Program-made: the position numbers and the translations under genes
The notes under the pieces: generated by a model
What the model was told of the DNA's origin: nothing
The model's input: the letters and a program-made list of their open reading frames with translations, nothing else
Database searches by the model: none
From: Bacteroidales bacterium
Lineage (GTDB): Bacteria > Bacteroidota > Bacteroidia > Bacteroidales > WCHB1-69
Direction of reading: 5' to 3'
Assembly: GCA_012519525.1 (NCBI GenBank)
Contig: JAAYQB010000070.1
Span: 1-16,293 of the forward strand
Length of the DNA stretch: 16,293 bases
In this document: one piece after another, positions 1 through 8,265 of the stretch
Numbering within the stretch: the first letter of the stretch is position 1
Layout: each line of letters starts with the position of its first letter

Positions 1-947
1 ACCAAATTGCACGAACCGCCAGAATGAACATGATTATTCACGACGACGGACACACAAACGTAATTGCTTCGGACGGACTTTTATCCGACATTGAAATGCA
101 GGAAAAATCGGGTAATAAAGATTTTAAGTACAATTCGTTTGATTATATCATAACAAATCCACCTTTTGGCAGTTCTATAAAACTTTCTGAAAAGACATAT
201 TTAAGCACATACGCATTAGGTGTAAAAGAAGTTGACTGGTTAGATACAAAAGTCAGTACAAGCAAAAAGAAAATTCCACGAGATAGTCAAAGTACCGAAA
301 TCCTATTTTTAGAGCAATGCCATAGATTTTTAGTCGAACACGGTTATTTAGCTATTGTAATTCCCGATGGAATTTTAACTAACAGCAGTTTACAATATGT
401 GCGAGACAGCATAGAAGAAATGTACCGCATTGTTGCTGTGGTCTCTATGCCTCAAACTGCTTTTGCAGCAACAGGAGCGGGTGTTAAAAGTTCTGTTTTG
501 TTTCTGCGAAAACATAGTGAAAAACAAACCGAAAAAATAAACAACCAAAAAAACAAACTCAAAGAAACATTAAAGAAAGAAAATAATTTTATTTCGACTA
601 TTGAAAAATGGGAAAAGGAAAAAGCAACGGCTATCAAGAAATTAGAAGCCAATGCAAAAGCATTAAATCCCAATGCCAATAAAAAGGAAATTACAGAAAT
701 AATTAAAGACGATAAAACCGCAATCCAAAACGCATTTACCGACAAGGTAAATTTGCTCAAAGAAGAATTGACCGAAAAATACTTCTCAGCAAAGCAAACT
801 GCCTTAGACGATTACCCGATTTTTATGGCAATTGCCGAAGATATTGGCTATGACGCTACAGGTAGAAACACCAATAACAACGAATTGGTGCAAATCGGAA
901 TGGAACTTGCAAAATTTATTAATCATATTAACCAAACAGAGAAATAA
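1..947 (+). CDS. hsdM: Type I restriction-modification N6-adenine methyltransferase subunit HsdM, 5'-truncated by the window edge
   Basis: This is the C-terminal part of the modification subunit of a type I restriction-modification enzyme, which transfers a methyl group from SAM to adenine N6 at the site chosen by HsdS. The frame is open from base 3, so the gene begins outside the window; the first in-frame ATG (24) is internal. The catalytic motif IV, NPPF, lies at 156-167 inside YIITNPPFGSS. The SAM-binding motif I expected upstream is not in view. Downstream come the typical EILFLEQCHRFL and AIVIPDGIL segments, then a Lys/Glu-rich predicted coiled coil of about 80 residues (about 530-780), then a conserved-looking tail. 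The stop overlaps the hsdS start by one base (TAATG), so the two are translationally coupled. No hsdR is visible; it may lie upstream. Family assignment is secure; activity cannot be judged from a fragment. Confidence 0.92.
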   Translation, partial: QIARTARMNMIIHDDGHTNVIASDGLLSDIEMQEKSGNKDFKYNSFDYIITNPPFGSSIKLSEKTYLSTYALGVKEVDWLDTKVSTSKKKIPRDSQSTEILFLEQCHRFLVEHGYLAIVIPDGILTNSSLQYVRDSIEEMYRIVAVVSMPQTAFAATGAGVKSSVLFLRKHSEKQTEKINNQKNKLKETLKKENNFISTIEKWEKEKATAIKKLEANAKALNPNANKKEITEIIKDDKTAIQNAFTDKVNLLKEELTEKYFSAKQTALDDYPIFMAIAEDIGYDATGRNTNNNELVQIGMELAKFINHINQTEK

Positions 948-2383
948 TGGGCAATTATACAATACAATCAACTGCAATAAACAAAGACCGTGTTTTCATT
1001 TTGCAAAAAAGTGAATTGGAAAAACGGTGGGACACATACTATTACTTGCCTGAATTTATAGTTTTAGAAGAAAAACTTAAAAATAAAAACATAAAAAAAA
1101 TTTCTCAAATTGCCGAAAGAATATTCTCAGGTTCCACACCACTAAGCAAGGGAGACGCTTATACAGATAATAAAGTAGATGGAATACCTTTTGTTAGAAG
1201 CGGAGATTTTACAATTGAGGGAACCATTAATTTTGAAGACTTAGTTTACTTAAAAGAGGAAGTCCATAATACTCAATTAAAATCTTCTAAACTTAAAAGA
1301 AATGATTTGTTATTTGCAATTGTTGGGGCAACTATTGGGAAAGTTGGAGTTTACAAAAATGATAAACCCGCAAATATTAACCAAGCTATCTGCGCTGTTA
1401 GATTAAAAAAAGAATTTAATGTTGATTACCTGAACGCTTACTTTCAAACCTCAATAGGTCAAAAATTAATCGACAGAATAAAAAGACCTGTTGCGAGAGC
1501 AAACGTAAATATAGACGAAATTTCAACTTTGCCTGTTATAATTCCAAATAACGAAACACAACAAAAAATAATTTCTATTTTTAACAATTCACTTGCCCAA
1601 AAACAACAAAACGAAGCAGAAGCCGACAAACTTTTGGCAAGCATTGATGATTACCTGTTAAACGAGTTGGGAATTAACTTGCCCGAACCACCTGAAAATA
1701 CGTTGAAAAATAGGATGTTTACAAGGACTTTATCTGAAATTCAAAATAAACGAGTTGACCCATTTTTTCATCAAGACAAATTCATAAACAATTTAACTGC
1801 AATTTCAAACGGAAAATATCCTGTTAAACAACTTCGTGACATAATATCAGGAAATTTGATAAAAGGAAGTTTACCAAAGCAAGATGAAAAGGACGGTGAA
1901 TATTCAGTAGTTCAGATTAATTCAATAAATGCAGATGGAACTATAGCACTTGATGACTTACTAACAGCCAAAAATATTTTCAGTAATCAACAGAAATTAA
2001 AAGTTGGTGATGTTTTAGTCGTAATAACAGGAGCAACAATAGGAAAAATTGCATTTTGGAATTATGAAGGAGATTATTTTTTAGGCGGTGATATTGTAAA
2101 GTTTCAAACAAACTCATTATCGGACAACGCCTTTGTTTATCATTTTCTAAGGTGCAGTTTAATGCAAACAGAAATTAAAAGAAACATCACAGGAGCGACT
2201 AATGGTCATTTAGCACCAGAAGATATTGCACATTTACCAATTCCAATCCCCCCACTCACCAAACAACAAGAAATAGCCGACCACATTACGAGCATCAGGC
2301 AACAAGCCCAACAACTAAAAGATAAAACAAGCGAGCTTTTGAAACAGGCAAGCGAAGAGATTGAGAAAATATTATTGAATTAG
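947..2383 (+). CDS. hsdS: Type I restriction-modification specificity subunit HsdS
   Basis: HsdS recognises the bipartite DNA target for the type I methylase/nuclease complex. The 478-residue protein has the full two-half layout. The first target-recognition domain spans about 50-200 and contains GATIGKVGVY (127-136). A first helical spacer (about 203-245) follows QQKIISIFNNS. The second target-recognition domain spans about 290-432 with the matching GATIGKIAFW (362-371). The final helix (about 437-475) begins with the hallmark PIPPLTKQQEIADHI. The repeat of GATIGK in each half reflects the internal duplication of the family. Both halves are intact, so a functional, asymmetric recognition site is expected; the DNA target cannot be read from sequence. 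It starts on the ATG overlapping the hsdM stop. No recombinase or alternative hsdS fragment, as seen at phase-variable loci, is visible downstream. Confidence 0.95.
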   Translation: MGNYTIQSTAINKDRVFILQKSELEKRWDTYYYLPEFIVLEEKLKNKNIKKISQIAERIFSGSTPLSKGDAYTDNKVDGIPFVRSGDFTIEGTINFEDLVYLKEEVHNTQLKSSKLKRNDLLFAIVGATIGKVGVYKNDKPANINQAICAVRLKKEFNVDYLNAYFQTSIGQKLIDRIKRPVARANVNIDEISTLPVIIPNNETQQKIISIFNNSLAQKQQNEAEADKLLASIDDYLLNELGINLPEPPENTLKNRMFTRTLSEIQNKRVDPFFHQDKFINNLTAISNGKYPVKQLRDIISGNLIKGSLPKQDEKDGEYSVVQINSINADGTIALDDLLTAKNIFSNQQKLKVGDVLVVITGATIGKIAFWNYEGDYFLGGDIVKFQTNSLSDNAFVYHFLRCSLMQTEIKRNITGATNGHLAPEDIAHLPIPIPPLTKQQEIADHITSIRQQAQQLKDKTSELLKQASEEIEKILLN

Positions 2384-2518
2384 CTTACACATTTTTAGCA
2401 AAAAGCATTTTTTTATATTCATTGATATATAAATATTTACATAACTTTACTTCAATTAAACGTTTAAATTATATAAAATATAACTCACTAATACTGCTAT
2501 AAATAAAAAATAATAGTG

Positions 2519-2526
2519 TACTTTTG
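2519..2526 (+). promoter_or_regulatory. Predicted -7 promoter element for nusB (TACTTTTG)
   Basis: The sequence TACTTTTG is an exact match to the Bacteroidota sigma-ABfr -7 consensus TAnnTTTG and is followed by CA. It lies 21 bp before the ATG at 2548, which predicts a short leader. No clear -33 TTTG is present. An in-frame TTG (2524-2526) that could be mistaken for a start codon is actually the end of this element. Confidence 0.6.
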
Positions 2527-2547
2527 CAAAAAAAATATATATGTTAT

Positions 2548-3510
2548 ATGATAAGTCGTAATACGATACGAATCAAAGTGATGCAGTCTTTATATACCTA
2601 TTTTTTAGGTACTGAAAAAGATATAAAATCGTGTGAAAAAAAATTACTAACCACTTTTGAAGACATGTATCGCTTATATATCAAACTACTTGCTTTGTTT
2701 GCTGCACTCACATACATAGCGGAACAGGTTATTGAAACCAAAAAAAAGCTGTTTTTTGCTAAAGAAGAAGATTTGAATCCGAATAGAAAATTTATTGATA
2801 ATCAATTTATTGAAAAAATAAATAAAAATGAATCGCTTCAAAAGGCGATTCAACAATATGGGGTAGGTTGGGAAAATGATGTAGAAATGGTTTATGTCAG
2901 AAAAATATACAATACCTTGACCAATACTACTGCTTATATCCGATATATGCAAGACAATGAACAATCTTTTAATAAGGATAAAGAGTTTATCCTGAATCTG
3001 ATAGGAGATTTTCTTCTCGAAAATGAAGACATTATTCTCTATTTAGGAGAAATAAAACTCAATTGGCAAGTTGACTATAATGATGTTATCATTATGGTAT
3101 ATAATACATTAAAAAGTTTTAACAACAAGCAATCCGATACCGTTTCTTTACCGCCATTATTTAAAATAACCGACAACGAGGCGGTTTCGGAAGATAAAAC
3201 ATTTATGAGCGATTTATTCTATAAAACCATCAAACACAACGATTACTATGAGGAATTAATAACTAAAAAACTACAAAATTGGGAAGTAGATCGTATTGCA
3301 ACTATGGACTTTATCTTGCTTAAAATGGCTATTTGCGAATTTTGTTCTTTCCCAAACATTCCTATACGCGTTACTTTAAATGAATACATAGAAATATCAA
3401 AATATTACAGCACACCCAAAAGTAGAATTTTTATTAACGGGCTTTTAGATAAGATTTTAGATGATTTAAAAGCGGAAAATAAAATTAACAAGCAGGGGAG
3501 AGAGGTTTGA
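2548..3510 (+). CDS. nusB: Transcription antitermination factor NusB (long Bacteroidota form)
   Basis: NusB joins NusE (S10) on boxA RNA to promote antitermination in rRNA transcription. The product is 320 residues, about twice the E. coli length, as is usual for the Bacteroidota form with an N-terminal helical extension. The classical NusB fold is at the C-terminus (about 215-305), where VDRIATMDFILLKMAICEF and VTLNEYIEISKYY are followed by SRIFINGLLDKI. The N-terminus (ISRNTIRIKVMQSLYTYF) also matches the start of this family. I chose the ATG at 2548, not the in-frame TTG at 2524, because the TTG falls inside a perfect -7 promoter box and the extra residues look non-native. The next gene starts 19 bp downstream on the same strand and is probably co-transcribed. 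Confidence 0.93.
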   Translation: MISRNTIRIKVMQSLYTYFLGTEKDIKSCEKKLLTTFEDMYRLYIKLLALFAALTYIAEQVIETKKKLFFAKEEDLNPNRKFIDNQFIEKINKNESLQKAIQQYGVGWENDVEMVYVRKIYNTLTNTTAYIRYMQDNEQSFNKDKEFILNLIGDFLLENEDIILYLGEIKLNWQVDYNDVIIMVYNTLKSFNNKQSDTVSLPPLFKITDNEAVSEDKTFMSDLFYKTIKHNDYYEELITKKLQNWEVDRIATMDFILLKMAICEFCSFPNIPIRVTLNEYIEISKYYSTPKSRIFINGLLDKILDDLKAENKINKQGREV

Positions 3511-3529
3511 TGAGATAATTGTATAAAAC

Positions 3530-4636
3530 ATGAAAAAACATTGGTCAATAAAAGTTCTTTTTCTATTATTTCCCTTTACAATACAGTCTGTTGTATCTCA
3601 ACCGACTTCCGATTTCGAGCTTTTTTATAAAATGCAAATCAATACGATTGACCCTATATTGGCATTGCCTTATCATAAAGTTTTGGAAACAAAAATTAAA
3701 AATCTTACAATAAGCAATAAATCAGCTACGGAAGAAGCAATTGCCAAACATTTTCATTATACATCTTTTTTCCAAGAAGAGTTAAAGAAACAAGGTTTGC
3801 CTTCTGTTTTTCAATATTTTCCATTGGCTTTAACCCAAATGAATCAACGTTTTCAAACGCAAGACCATAGAGCAGGCGTCTGGGCATTACCTAATTTGGT
3901 AGCTTTACGCTATCATTTAGAAGTTAATAACGAGATAGATGAAAGAATGGATATTTATAAATCAACAGTAGCGGCTTGCCGTTACTTACGCGACCTTTTT
4001 CAACTTTACGGCGATCCTTGGGAGGTAATAATAGCTTATAGTGAAGGAGCTACAGGTTTAAATACTAATAAGATACGTTTACATACCGTCAACACTAATC
4101 CATGGGAACTCTATGAAAACGGAAAATTAAACAACAAAGAATTTATTCCTAATTTGTTAATATACGCTTATCTTTCAAACTATTACAATAAATATAATTT
4201 GCAAATAAAAAAATACAATCCACCTCAATCCATTCCTGTTTTTTTACAGTCCACTATCTATTTATCTGATTTATATAATACTTTAACGATTTCGGAAGAA
4301 GATTTTTATCTTATCAATCCGACTTTATTGTATACCGACACACTGCCTGCCATCGCCGTCAATATTCCTAATCACATTCATGATTTCAATGCAATAGAAG
4401 AAGTTCTGTACGAAAAATACAAAGCGGAACAAATGCGATTAGACAGCATTATAAAAGAACAAGAACTTAAAAAAGAAGCAGAGCCTCAAAACATTGTATA
4501 TACTGTTAAAAAAGGAGATTGTTTAAGTGCAATAGCCGGAAAATATCATGTAAGTGTTTATGAATTAAAAAAATGGAATCATCTTAAAAGCGATAAAATA
4601 GACATAGGACAGAAGTTAATTATTTTTAAAGATTAA
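3530..4636 (+). CDS. Secreted lytic-transglycosylase-fold protein with C-terminal LysM, probably catalytically altered
   Basis: The 368-residue protein has a signal peptide (MKKHWSIKVLFLLFPF, likely cleaved near residue 23). A transglycosylase-like (MltD/SLT) domain covers about 75-185, and a LysM peptidoglycan-binding domain covers about 322-366 (YTVKKGDCLSAIAGKYHVS). The fold assignment rests on the order GLPSVFQYFPLALTQMN, then AGVWALP, then EIDERMDIYKSTVAACRYLRDL, then a GDPWEVIIAYSEG segment. In active members the segment after the YxPL turn carries the catalytic Glu (ES); here the aligned residue is Leu101 (codon TTA at 3830-3832) followed by Thr. The usual AYNxGPG is AYSEGATG. It is therefore likely a murein-binding pseudo-enzyme or an atypical enzyme. 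It probably acts in the periplasm on peptidoglycan. It lies 19 bp after nusB. Confidence 0.8.
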   Translation: MKKHWSIKVLFLLFPFTIQSVVSQPTSDFELFYKMQINTIDPILALPYHKVLETKIKNLTISNKSATEEAIAKHFHYTSFFQEELKKQGLPSVFQYFPLALTQMNQRFQTQDHRAGVWALPNLVALRYHLEVNNEIDERMDIYKSTVAACRYLRDLFQLYGDPWEVIIAYSEGATGLNTNKIRLHTVNTNPWELYENGKLNNKEFIPNLLIYAYLSNYYNKYNLQIKKYNPPQSIPVFLQSTIYLSDLYNTLTISEEDFYLINPTLLYTDTLPAIAVNIPNHIHDFNAIEEVLYEKYKAEQMRLDSIIKEQELKKEAEPQNIVYTVKKGDCLSAIAGKYHVSVYELKKWNHLKSDKIDIGQKLIIFKD

Positions 4637-4676
4637 AAATTTTATTTATTTTTCAATTTTCAATGAGATTTTTAAG

Positions 4677-4684
4677 TATCTTTA
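4677..4684 (+). promoter_or_regulatory. Possible -7 promoter element for the aldolase gene (TATCTTTA)
   Basis: TATCTTTA matches TAnnTTTG at all positions but the last. It lies 24 bp before the aldolase ATG in a 72-bp gap. Position and orientation fit, but the sequence is very AT-rich and no -33 box is clear, so this is a weak call. Confidence 0.3.
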
Positions 4685-4708
4685 CAGAAATTATAAATTT
4701 ATAAAAAT

Positions 4709-5683
4709 ATGTTAACATACAAAGATTTAGGTTTAGTAAATTCAAGAGAAATGTTCAAAAAAGCGATGGAAGGGCAATATGCTATCCCGGCTTTTAATTT
4801 CAATAACTTAGAACAATTACAAGCCATAATAATGGCATGTGTTGAAACAAAATCGCCTGTAATACTGCAAGTTTCAAGTGGGGCACGTAAATATGCCAAT
4901 GCTAATCTATTGAAAAACATGGCAAAAGGAGCAGTGGAATACGCTAACGAATTAGGATGCAATATTCCGATAGTTTTGCATTTAGACCATGGCGACACTT
5001 TCGAATTGTGCAAATCTTGCATAGAAACAGGTTTTTCGTCGGTAATGATAGACGGTTCGCATCATTCGTATGAAAAAAACGTAGAAATCACACGACAAGT
5101 GGTAGAATATGCTCATAAATACGATGTTACAGTCGAAGGAGAGTTGGGAGTATTGGCAGGAATAGAAGACGATGTACAAGCTGAACACCACACATATACA
5201 CGTCCGGAAGAAGTAGAAGACTTTGTAAAAAGAACAGGCGTTGATTCCTTAGCCATATCAATAGGAACATCGCATGGAGCTTTTAAATTTAACGTAAAAC
5301 CCGGAGAAGAAATTCCGCCTTTAAGATTTGATATTCTGGAAGAAATTGAAAAAAGAATACCGGGATTCCCAATTGTATTGCATGGAGCTTCATCTATACC
5401 TCAAGATATTATTGCTGAAATCAATAAATATGGGGGAGATATACAAAATTCGGCAGGCGTACCTGAAGAACAATTGAGACGTGCGGCAAAATCGGCAGTA
5501 TGCAAAATAAATATCGATTCGGACGGACGTTTAGCAATGACAGCAGCCGTCAGAAAAGTTCTATCGGAAAATCCGCAAGAATTTGATCCGCGAAAATATT
5601 TAGGTCCTGCACGAGAAAAATTGAAACAACTTTATATGCATAAAATAATAAATGTTTTAGGCAGCAACAATAAAGTTTCATAA
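4709..5683 (+). CDS. fba: Class II (zinc) fructose-bisphosphate aldolase
   Basis: The enzyme reversibly cleaves fructose 1,6-bisphosphate to dihydroxyacetone phosphate and glyceraldehyde 3-phosphate in glycolysis and gluconeogenesis, in the cytosol. The 324-residue protein is full length. Visible motifs are PAFNFNNLEQLQA (27-39), LHLDHGDTFE (90-99) with Asp93 as the likely catalytic acid and His94 as a zinc ligand, SVMIDGSHH (111-119), VEGELG (142-147), the phosphate/zinc segment GTSHGAFKF (186-194), and LHGASSIP (224-231) with a further zinc His225. The C-terminal FDPRKYLGPAREKL fits the same subgroup. A tagatose-bisphosphate aldolase is the usual alternative in this superfamily, but the DVQAEHH insertion and overall pattern favour the glycolytic enzyme. 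The gene stands alone, with gaps of 72 and 218 bp on either side. Confidence 0.95.
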   Translation: MLTYKDLGLVNSREMFKKAMEGQYAIPAFNFNNLEQLQAIIMACVETKSPVILQVSSGARKYANANLLKNMAKGAVEYANELGCNIPIVLHLDHGDTFELCKSCIETGFSSVMIDGSHHSYEKNVEITRQVVEYAHKYDVTVEGELGVLAGIEDDVQAEHHTYTRPEEVEDFVKRTGVDSLAISIGTSHGAFKFNVKPGEEIPPLRFDILEEIEKRIPGFPIVLHGASSIPQDIIAEINKYGGDIQNSAGVPEEQLRRAAKSAVCKINIDSDGRLAMTAAVRKVLSENPQEFDPRKYLGPAREKLKQLYMHKIINVLGSNNKVS

Positions 5684-5901
5684 TCATATAACTTAGAGCG
5701 AATAGGACAGTATACGTCTTGATTTGAAAACATCCTATTTAACATAATATAAATTATATAACAAATAATGATAAAACGAATACAAGCGTATAATGCTGTG
5801 TTTTAATTGAATAACAGCTAAGCAGCTTGTTCTCTACTTTTGAAATGAAATAATAAAAATAAAATTTCGTTTATCAAAAAAAAATATAAATAAAAAAAAT
5901 C
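5684..5901. other. AT-rich intergenic region between fba and the M1 peptidase gene
   Basis: This 218-bp gap holds a 7-bp inverted repeat (AATAGGA at 5701-5707 and TCCTATT at 5733-5739, 25-nt loop). An imperfect hairpin, AACAGCT/AGCTTGTT, lies at 5813-5831. A -7 promoter match follows at 5835. Neither hairpin has a U-tract, so no convincing terminator for fba is seen. No small gene is supported here. Confidence 0.4.
5835..5842 (+). promoter_or_regulatory. Predicted -7 promoter element for the M1 peptidase gene (TACTTTTG)
   Basis: TACTTTTG is an exact TAnnTTTG match, 59 bp upstream of the ATG at 5902. It is the only such match in this list not followed by CA. A TTG at 5807-5809 is the nearest -33 candidate but its 25-bp spacing is long. 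Confidence 0.45.
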
Positions 5902-8211
5902 ATGAAGAAAAAATTTATTCTTTTTACAAATCTGTTGTTAACTTGCTTGATTGGTTTTTCTCAAAATCGTTCCGATTCCGTTCAAATTTTGAATTACGAT
6001 ATTCATCTCTCTATAATCGATTTTTCCGGACAAACTATCGACGGTTATACGAATATCACAGCTGTAACGCGTTTAGATTCCTTAAAACACTTAAGATTAG
6101 ATTTGCAGTCGCTAACTGTAGACTCTATACGCATAAATGAAATTATCAGCAATGATTACACGCATAATGACAATATTATCAATATATTACTTCCTGCTAA
6201 TACAATTGGCGACACCATTCGTTTGCAAGTGTTTTACAATGGTCGTCCTGCCTCAGATGATATTGCTGGAGGATTCTATTTTTCAGGAACTTACGCTTTT
6301 AATATTGGCGTTGCTATGCAATCAATTCCACATTGTTTTGGTCGTGCTTGGTTTCCCTGCATTGACGAATTTACCTCAAAATCAACCTATTGCTTCAATA
6401 TACGTACTTCTAATGACAAAAAAGCCGTTTGCGGAGGCTTATTAACTGATTCTGTGTTACTTGCAGATAGCACTTGGATATGGAAATGGGAATTAAATTC
6501 ACCTATTCCCACCTACCTTGCATCCGTAGCTGTAGGTCATTATCAAACATATAAAGATACTTTTCAAGGAATAGCTGCTGTTATTCCAATTGAAATTGCC
6601 GTAGCTTCCGAACATCTTCCTGCCGTAGCTCAGTCGTTTCAATATTTAAAGGATTATTTGCGTAATTTTGAAGACAAGTTAGGTGCTTACGCATGGCAAC
6701 GAGTTGGTTATGTAGGAATTCCTTTTAAGTCTTTAGCCATGGAACACGCCTGTAATATAGCCTATCCTTTGTTTGCCATTGATGGCAGTAATACATACGA
6801 TTTACTGATAGCACATGAATTATCGCACGCATGGTTTGGTAATTTAATCACATGCGATAAAGCCGAAGAAATGTGGATAAATGAAGGATTTGCACGTTAT
6901 TGCGAAGCACTTACTTTAGAATTTTCATTTCCTAGTCTATTCAACAACTTTGATGCTGCAACTACATTTTTACGCAATTTAAACCGTTCCGTATTGCTTA
7001 GAACACACATTCGAGACGGAGGATTTTTTGCTTTAAACAATGTTCCGCAAGAAATTACTTATGGTTCTACATCTTACGACAAAGGAGCTTTGGTTGTACA
7101 TGCTCTGCGAAACTATATGGGCGATTCTCTCTTTTTTAAATCAATACGCAGATTTCTTAAAGAATATGCCTTTCAAAATGTAAATTCCATCAATTTCATC
7201 AATGAATTATCTCAATATTCAGGTATTGATTTAAACGATTTTTATGCTGCTTGGATTAATCAAGCCGGATTTCTTCATTTTTCTATTGACTCTATTGTTT
7301 ATAAAGGCAATGACAATCAATATGCCGTACACATTTCTCAAGATTTGTATGGTGCTGAAAATTTAGGAAATAATAATATAATTGATGTGAGTTTTTTCTC
7401 TAATAACAATGAAATATACACTACATCTTTTCGGTTTTCAGGCAAGTACGGTATTGCTAATCTAAACATTCCATTTCAACCCGCTTTTGGAGCAATTGAT
7501 TATTATGAAAAACTTCCGGATGCTACTATTGATTACAATAATTTAATAGATAAGACAGGAAAAATAAACTGTGATGATGCAAATGTATCCATTGATGTAA
7601 ATTCTATTCAAGATACTGTTTACATGCGTGTTGAAAGGCATTTAGTAAATCCTGCCGCAATAAAATCGCCCAATCCGAAAATACATAAGATTTCAAAAAC
7701 ACATTATTGGCGAATTGCTTATACCAATCCTTCTCATATTGAAGGAACATTGTATTTTTCCTATAAGACATCAAGCGATAGCGCTTTAATAAGCGGACAC
7801 AATAGAGATGAAATTATTTTATTGTACCGAGAAAATACGTCAAAAGATTGGCAAATAATACCTTCTACTAAAAGAGGAACTGCTTTGACAGGCAGTTTAC
7901 AAACCAAAAACATCATGCCCGGAGAATACTGTTTAGCCATTGGCGATGATGAAGGCGTTAATATTTCAGATGTTTACAATAATACAGATAGAATTTTTCC
8001 AAATCCGACTATGGATTATATTGATATTGAATGTGATAATTCTACGTATAATCTTTCTCTGTATGCTAATGACGGAAAATTAATTCTAACGAAAAATAAA
8101 CTTTCTTCCCCTACCCGATTGGATTTAAAAAAATATCCCACAGGCATTTATGTATTAACTATTCAAAAGGAAAACGGAAAGAAAACTTCCTATAAATTGA
8201 TAAAAGAATAA
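5902..8211 (+). CDS. Secreted M1-family zinc aminopeptidase with T9SS C-terminal sorting domain
   Basis: This is predicted to remove N-terminal residues from peptides outside the cell or at the cell surface. The 769-residue protein starts with a signal peptide (MKKKFILFTNLLLTCLIGFS). An M1 N-terminal beta domain (about 28-215) precedes the catalytic domain. The zinc site is complete: HELSH (305-309), then 18 residues, then Glu328 in WINEGFARY. The exopeptidase motif is present as LAMEH (278-282), the local form of GAMEN. Tyr392 in SYDKG is the likely transition-state tyrosine. Residues about 455-690 are beta-rich and not assigned. The last 73 residues (697-769) form a type A sorting domain: RIFPNP at its start, TGIYVLTI near the end, a basic KLIKE tail. 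A perfect terminator follows 2 bases after the stop. Confidence 0.93.
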   Translation: MKKKFILFTNLLLTCLIGFSQNRSDSVQILNYDIHLSIIDFSGQTIDGYTNITAVTRLDSLKHLRLDLQSLTVDSIRINEIISNDYTHNDNIINILLPANTIGDTIRLQVFYNGRPASDDIAGGFYFSGTYAFNIGVAMQSIPHCFGRAWFPCIDEFTSKSTYCFNIRTSNDKKAVCGGLLTDSVLLADSTWIWKWELNSPIPTYLASVAVGHYQTYKDTFQGIAAVIPIEIAVASEHLPAVAQSFQYLKDYLRNFEDKLGAYAWQRVGYVGIPFKSLAMEHACNIAYPLFAIDGSNTYDLLIAHELSHAWFGNLITCDKAEEMWINEGFARYCEALTLEFSFPSLFNNFDAATTFLRNLNRSVLLRTHIRDGGFFALNNVPQEITYGSTSYDKGALVVHALRNYMGDSLFFKSIRRFLKEYAFQNVNSINFINELSQYSGIDLNDFYAAWINQAGFLHFSIDSIVYKGNDNQYAVHISQDLYGAENLGNNNIIDVSFFSNNNEIYTTSFRFSGKYGIANLNIPFQPAFGAIDYYEKLPDATIDYNNLIDKTGKINCDDANVSIDVNSIQDTVYMRVERHLVNPAAIKSPNPKIHKISKTHYWRIAYTNPSHIEGTLYFSYKTSSDSALISGHNRDEIILLYRENTSKDWQIIPSTKRGTALTGSLQTKNIMPGEYCLAIGDDEGVNISDVYNNTDRIFPNPTMDYIDIECDNSTYNLSLYANDGKLILTKNKLSSPTRLDLKKYPTGIYVLTIQKENGKKTSYKLIKE

Positions 8212-8213
8212 CA

Positions 8214-8245
8214 AAAAAAGAGATGCTTTTCAACATCTCTTTTTT
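8214..8245. terminator. Bidirectional intrinsic terminator between convergent genes
   Basis: A perfect 12-bp stem (AAAAAAGAGATG at 8214-8225, CATCTCTTTTTT at 8234-8245) encloses an 8-nt loop. The A- and T-runs at its ends give a U-tract in either direction. It sits in the 54-bp gap between the stops of the M1 peptidase gene (8211) and the minus-strand membrane protein gene (8266), so it can serve both. Confidence 0.88.
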
Positions 8246-8265
8246 ATTTTTTTATACGTTGTTGA

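Noticed and set aside
452..760. A minus-strand open frame with apparent membrane segments inside hsdM
   Set aside because: It is the antisense shadow of the Lys/Glu-rich coiled coil of HsdM, which reads as Phe/Leu/Ser on the reverse strand.
2392..2412. Possible terminator after hsdS (TTTTT-AGC-AAAAA followed by a T-run)
   Set aside because: The stem is only five A/T pairs with a three-base loop, too weak to distinguish from AT-rich background.
5701..5739. Inverted repeat AATAGGA/TCCTATT after fba as a terminator
   Set aside because: Seven-base arms separated by 25 nt with no U-tract; likely chance in AT-rich DNA.
5813..5831. Imperfect palindrome AACAGCT/AGCTTGTT just upstream of the peptidase promoter, as an operator
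   Set aside because: One arm has an extra base, there is no second copy in the window, and no regulator gene is nearby.
5943..6445. Two extra plus-strand open frames inside the 5' part of the M1 peptidase gene, suggesting a frameshift
   Set aside because: The main frame is continuous from signal peptide to sorting domain with a complete M1 N-terminal domain, so the other frames are shadows.
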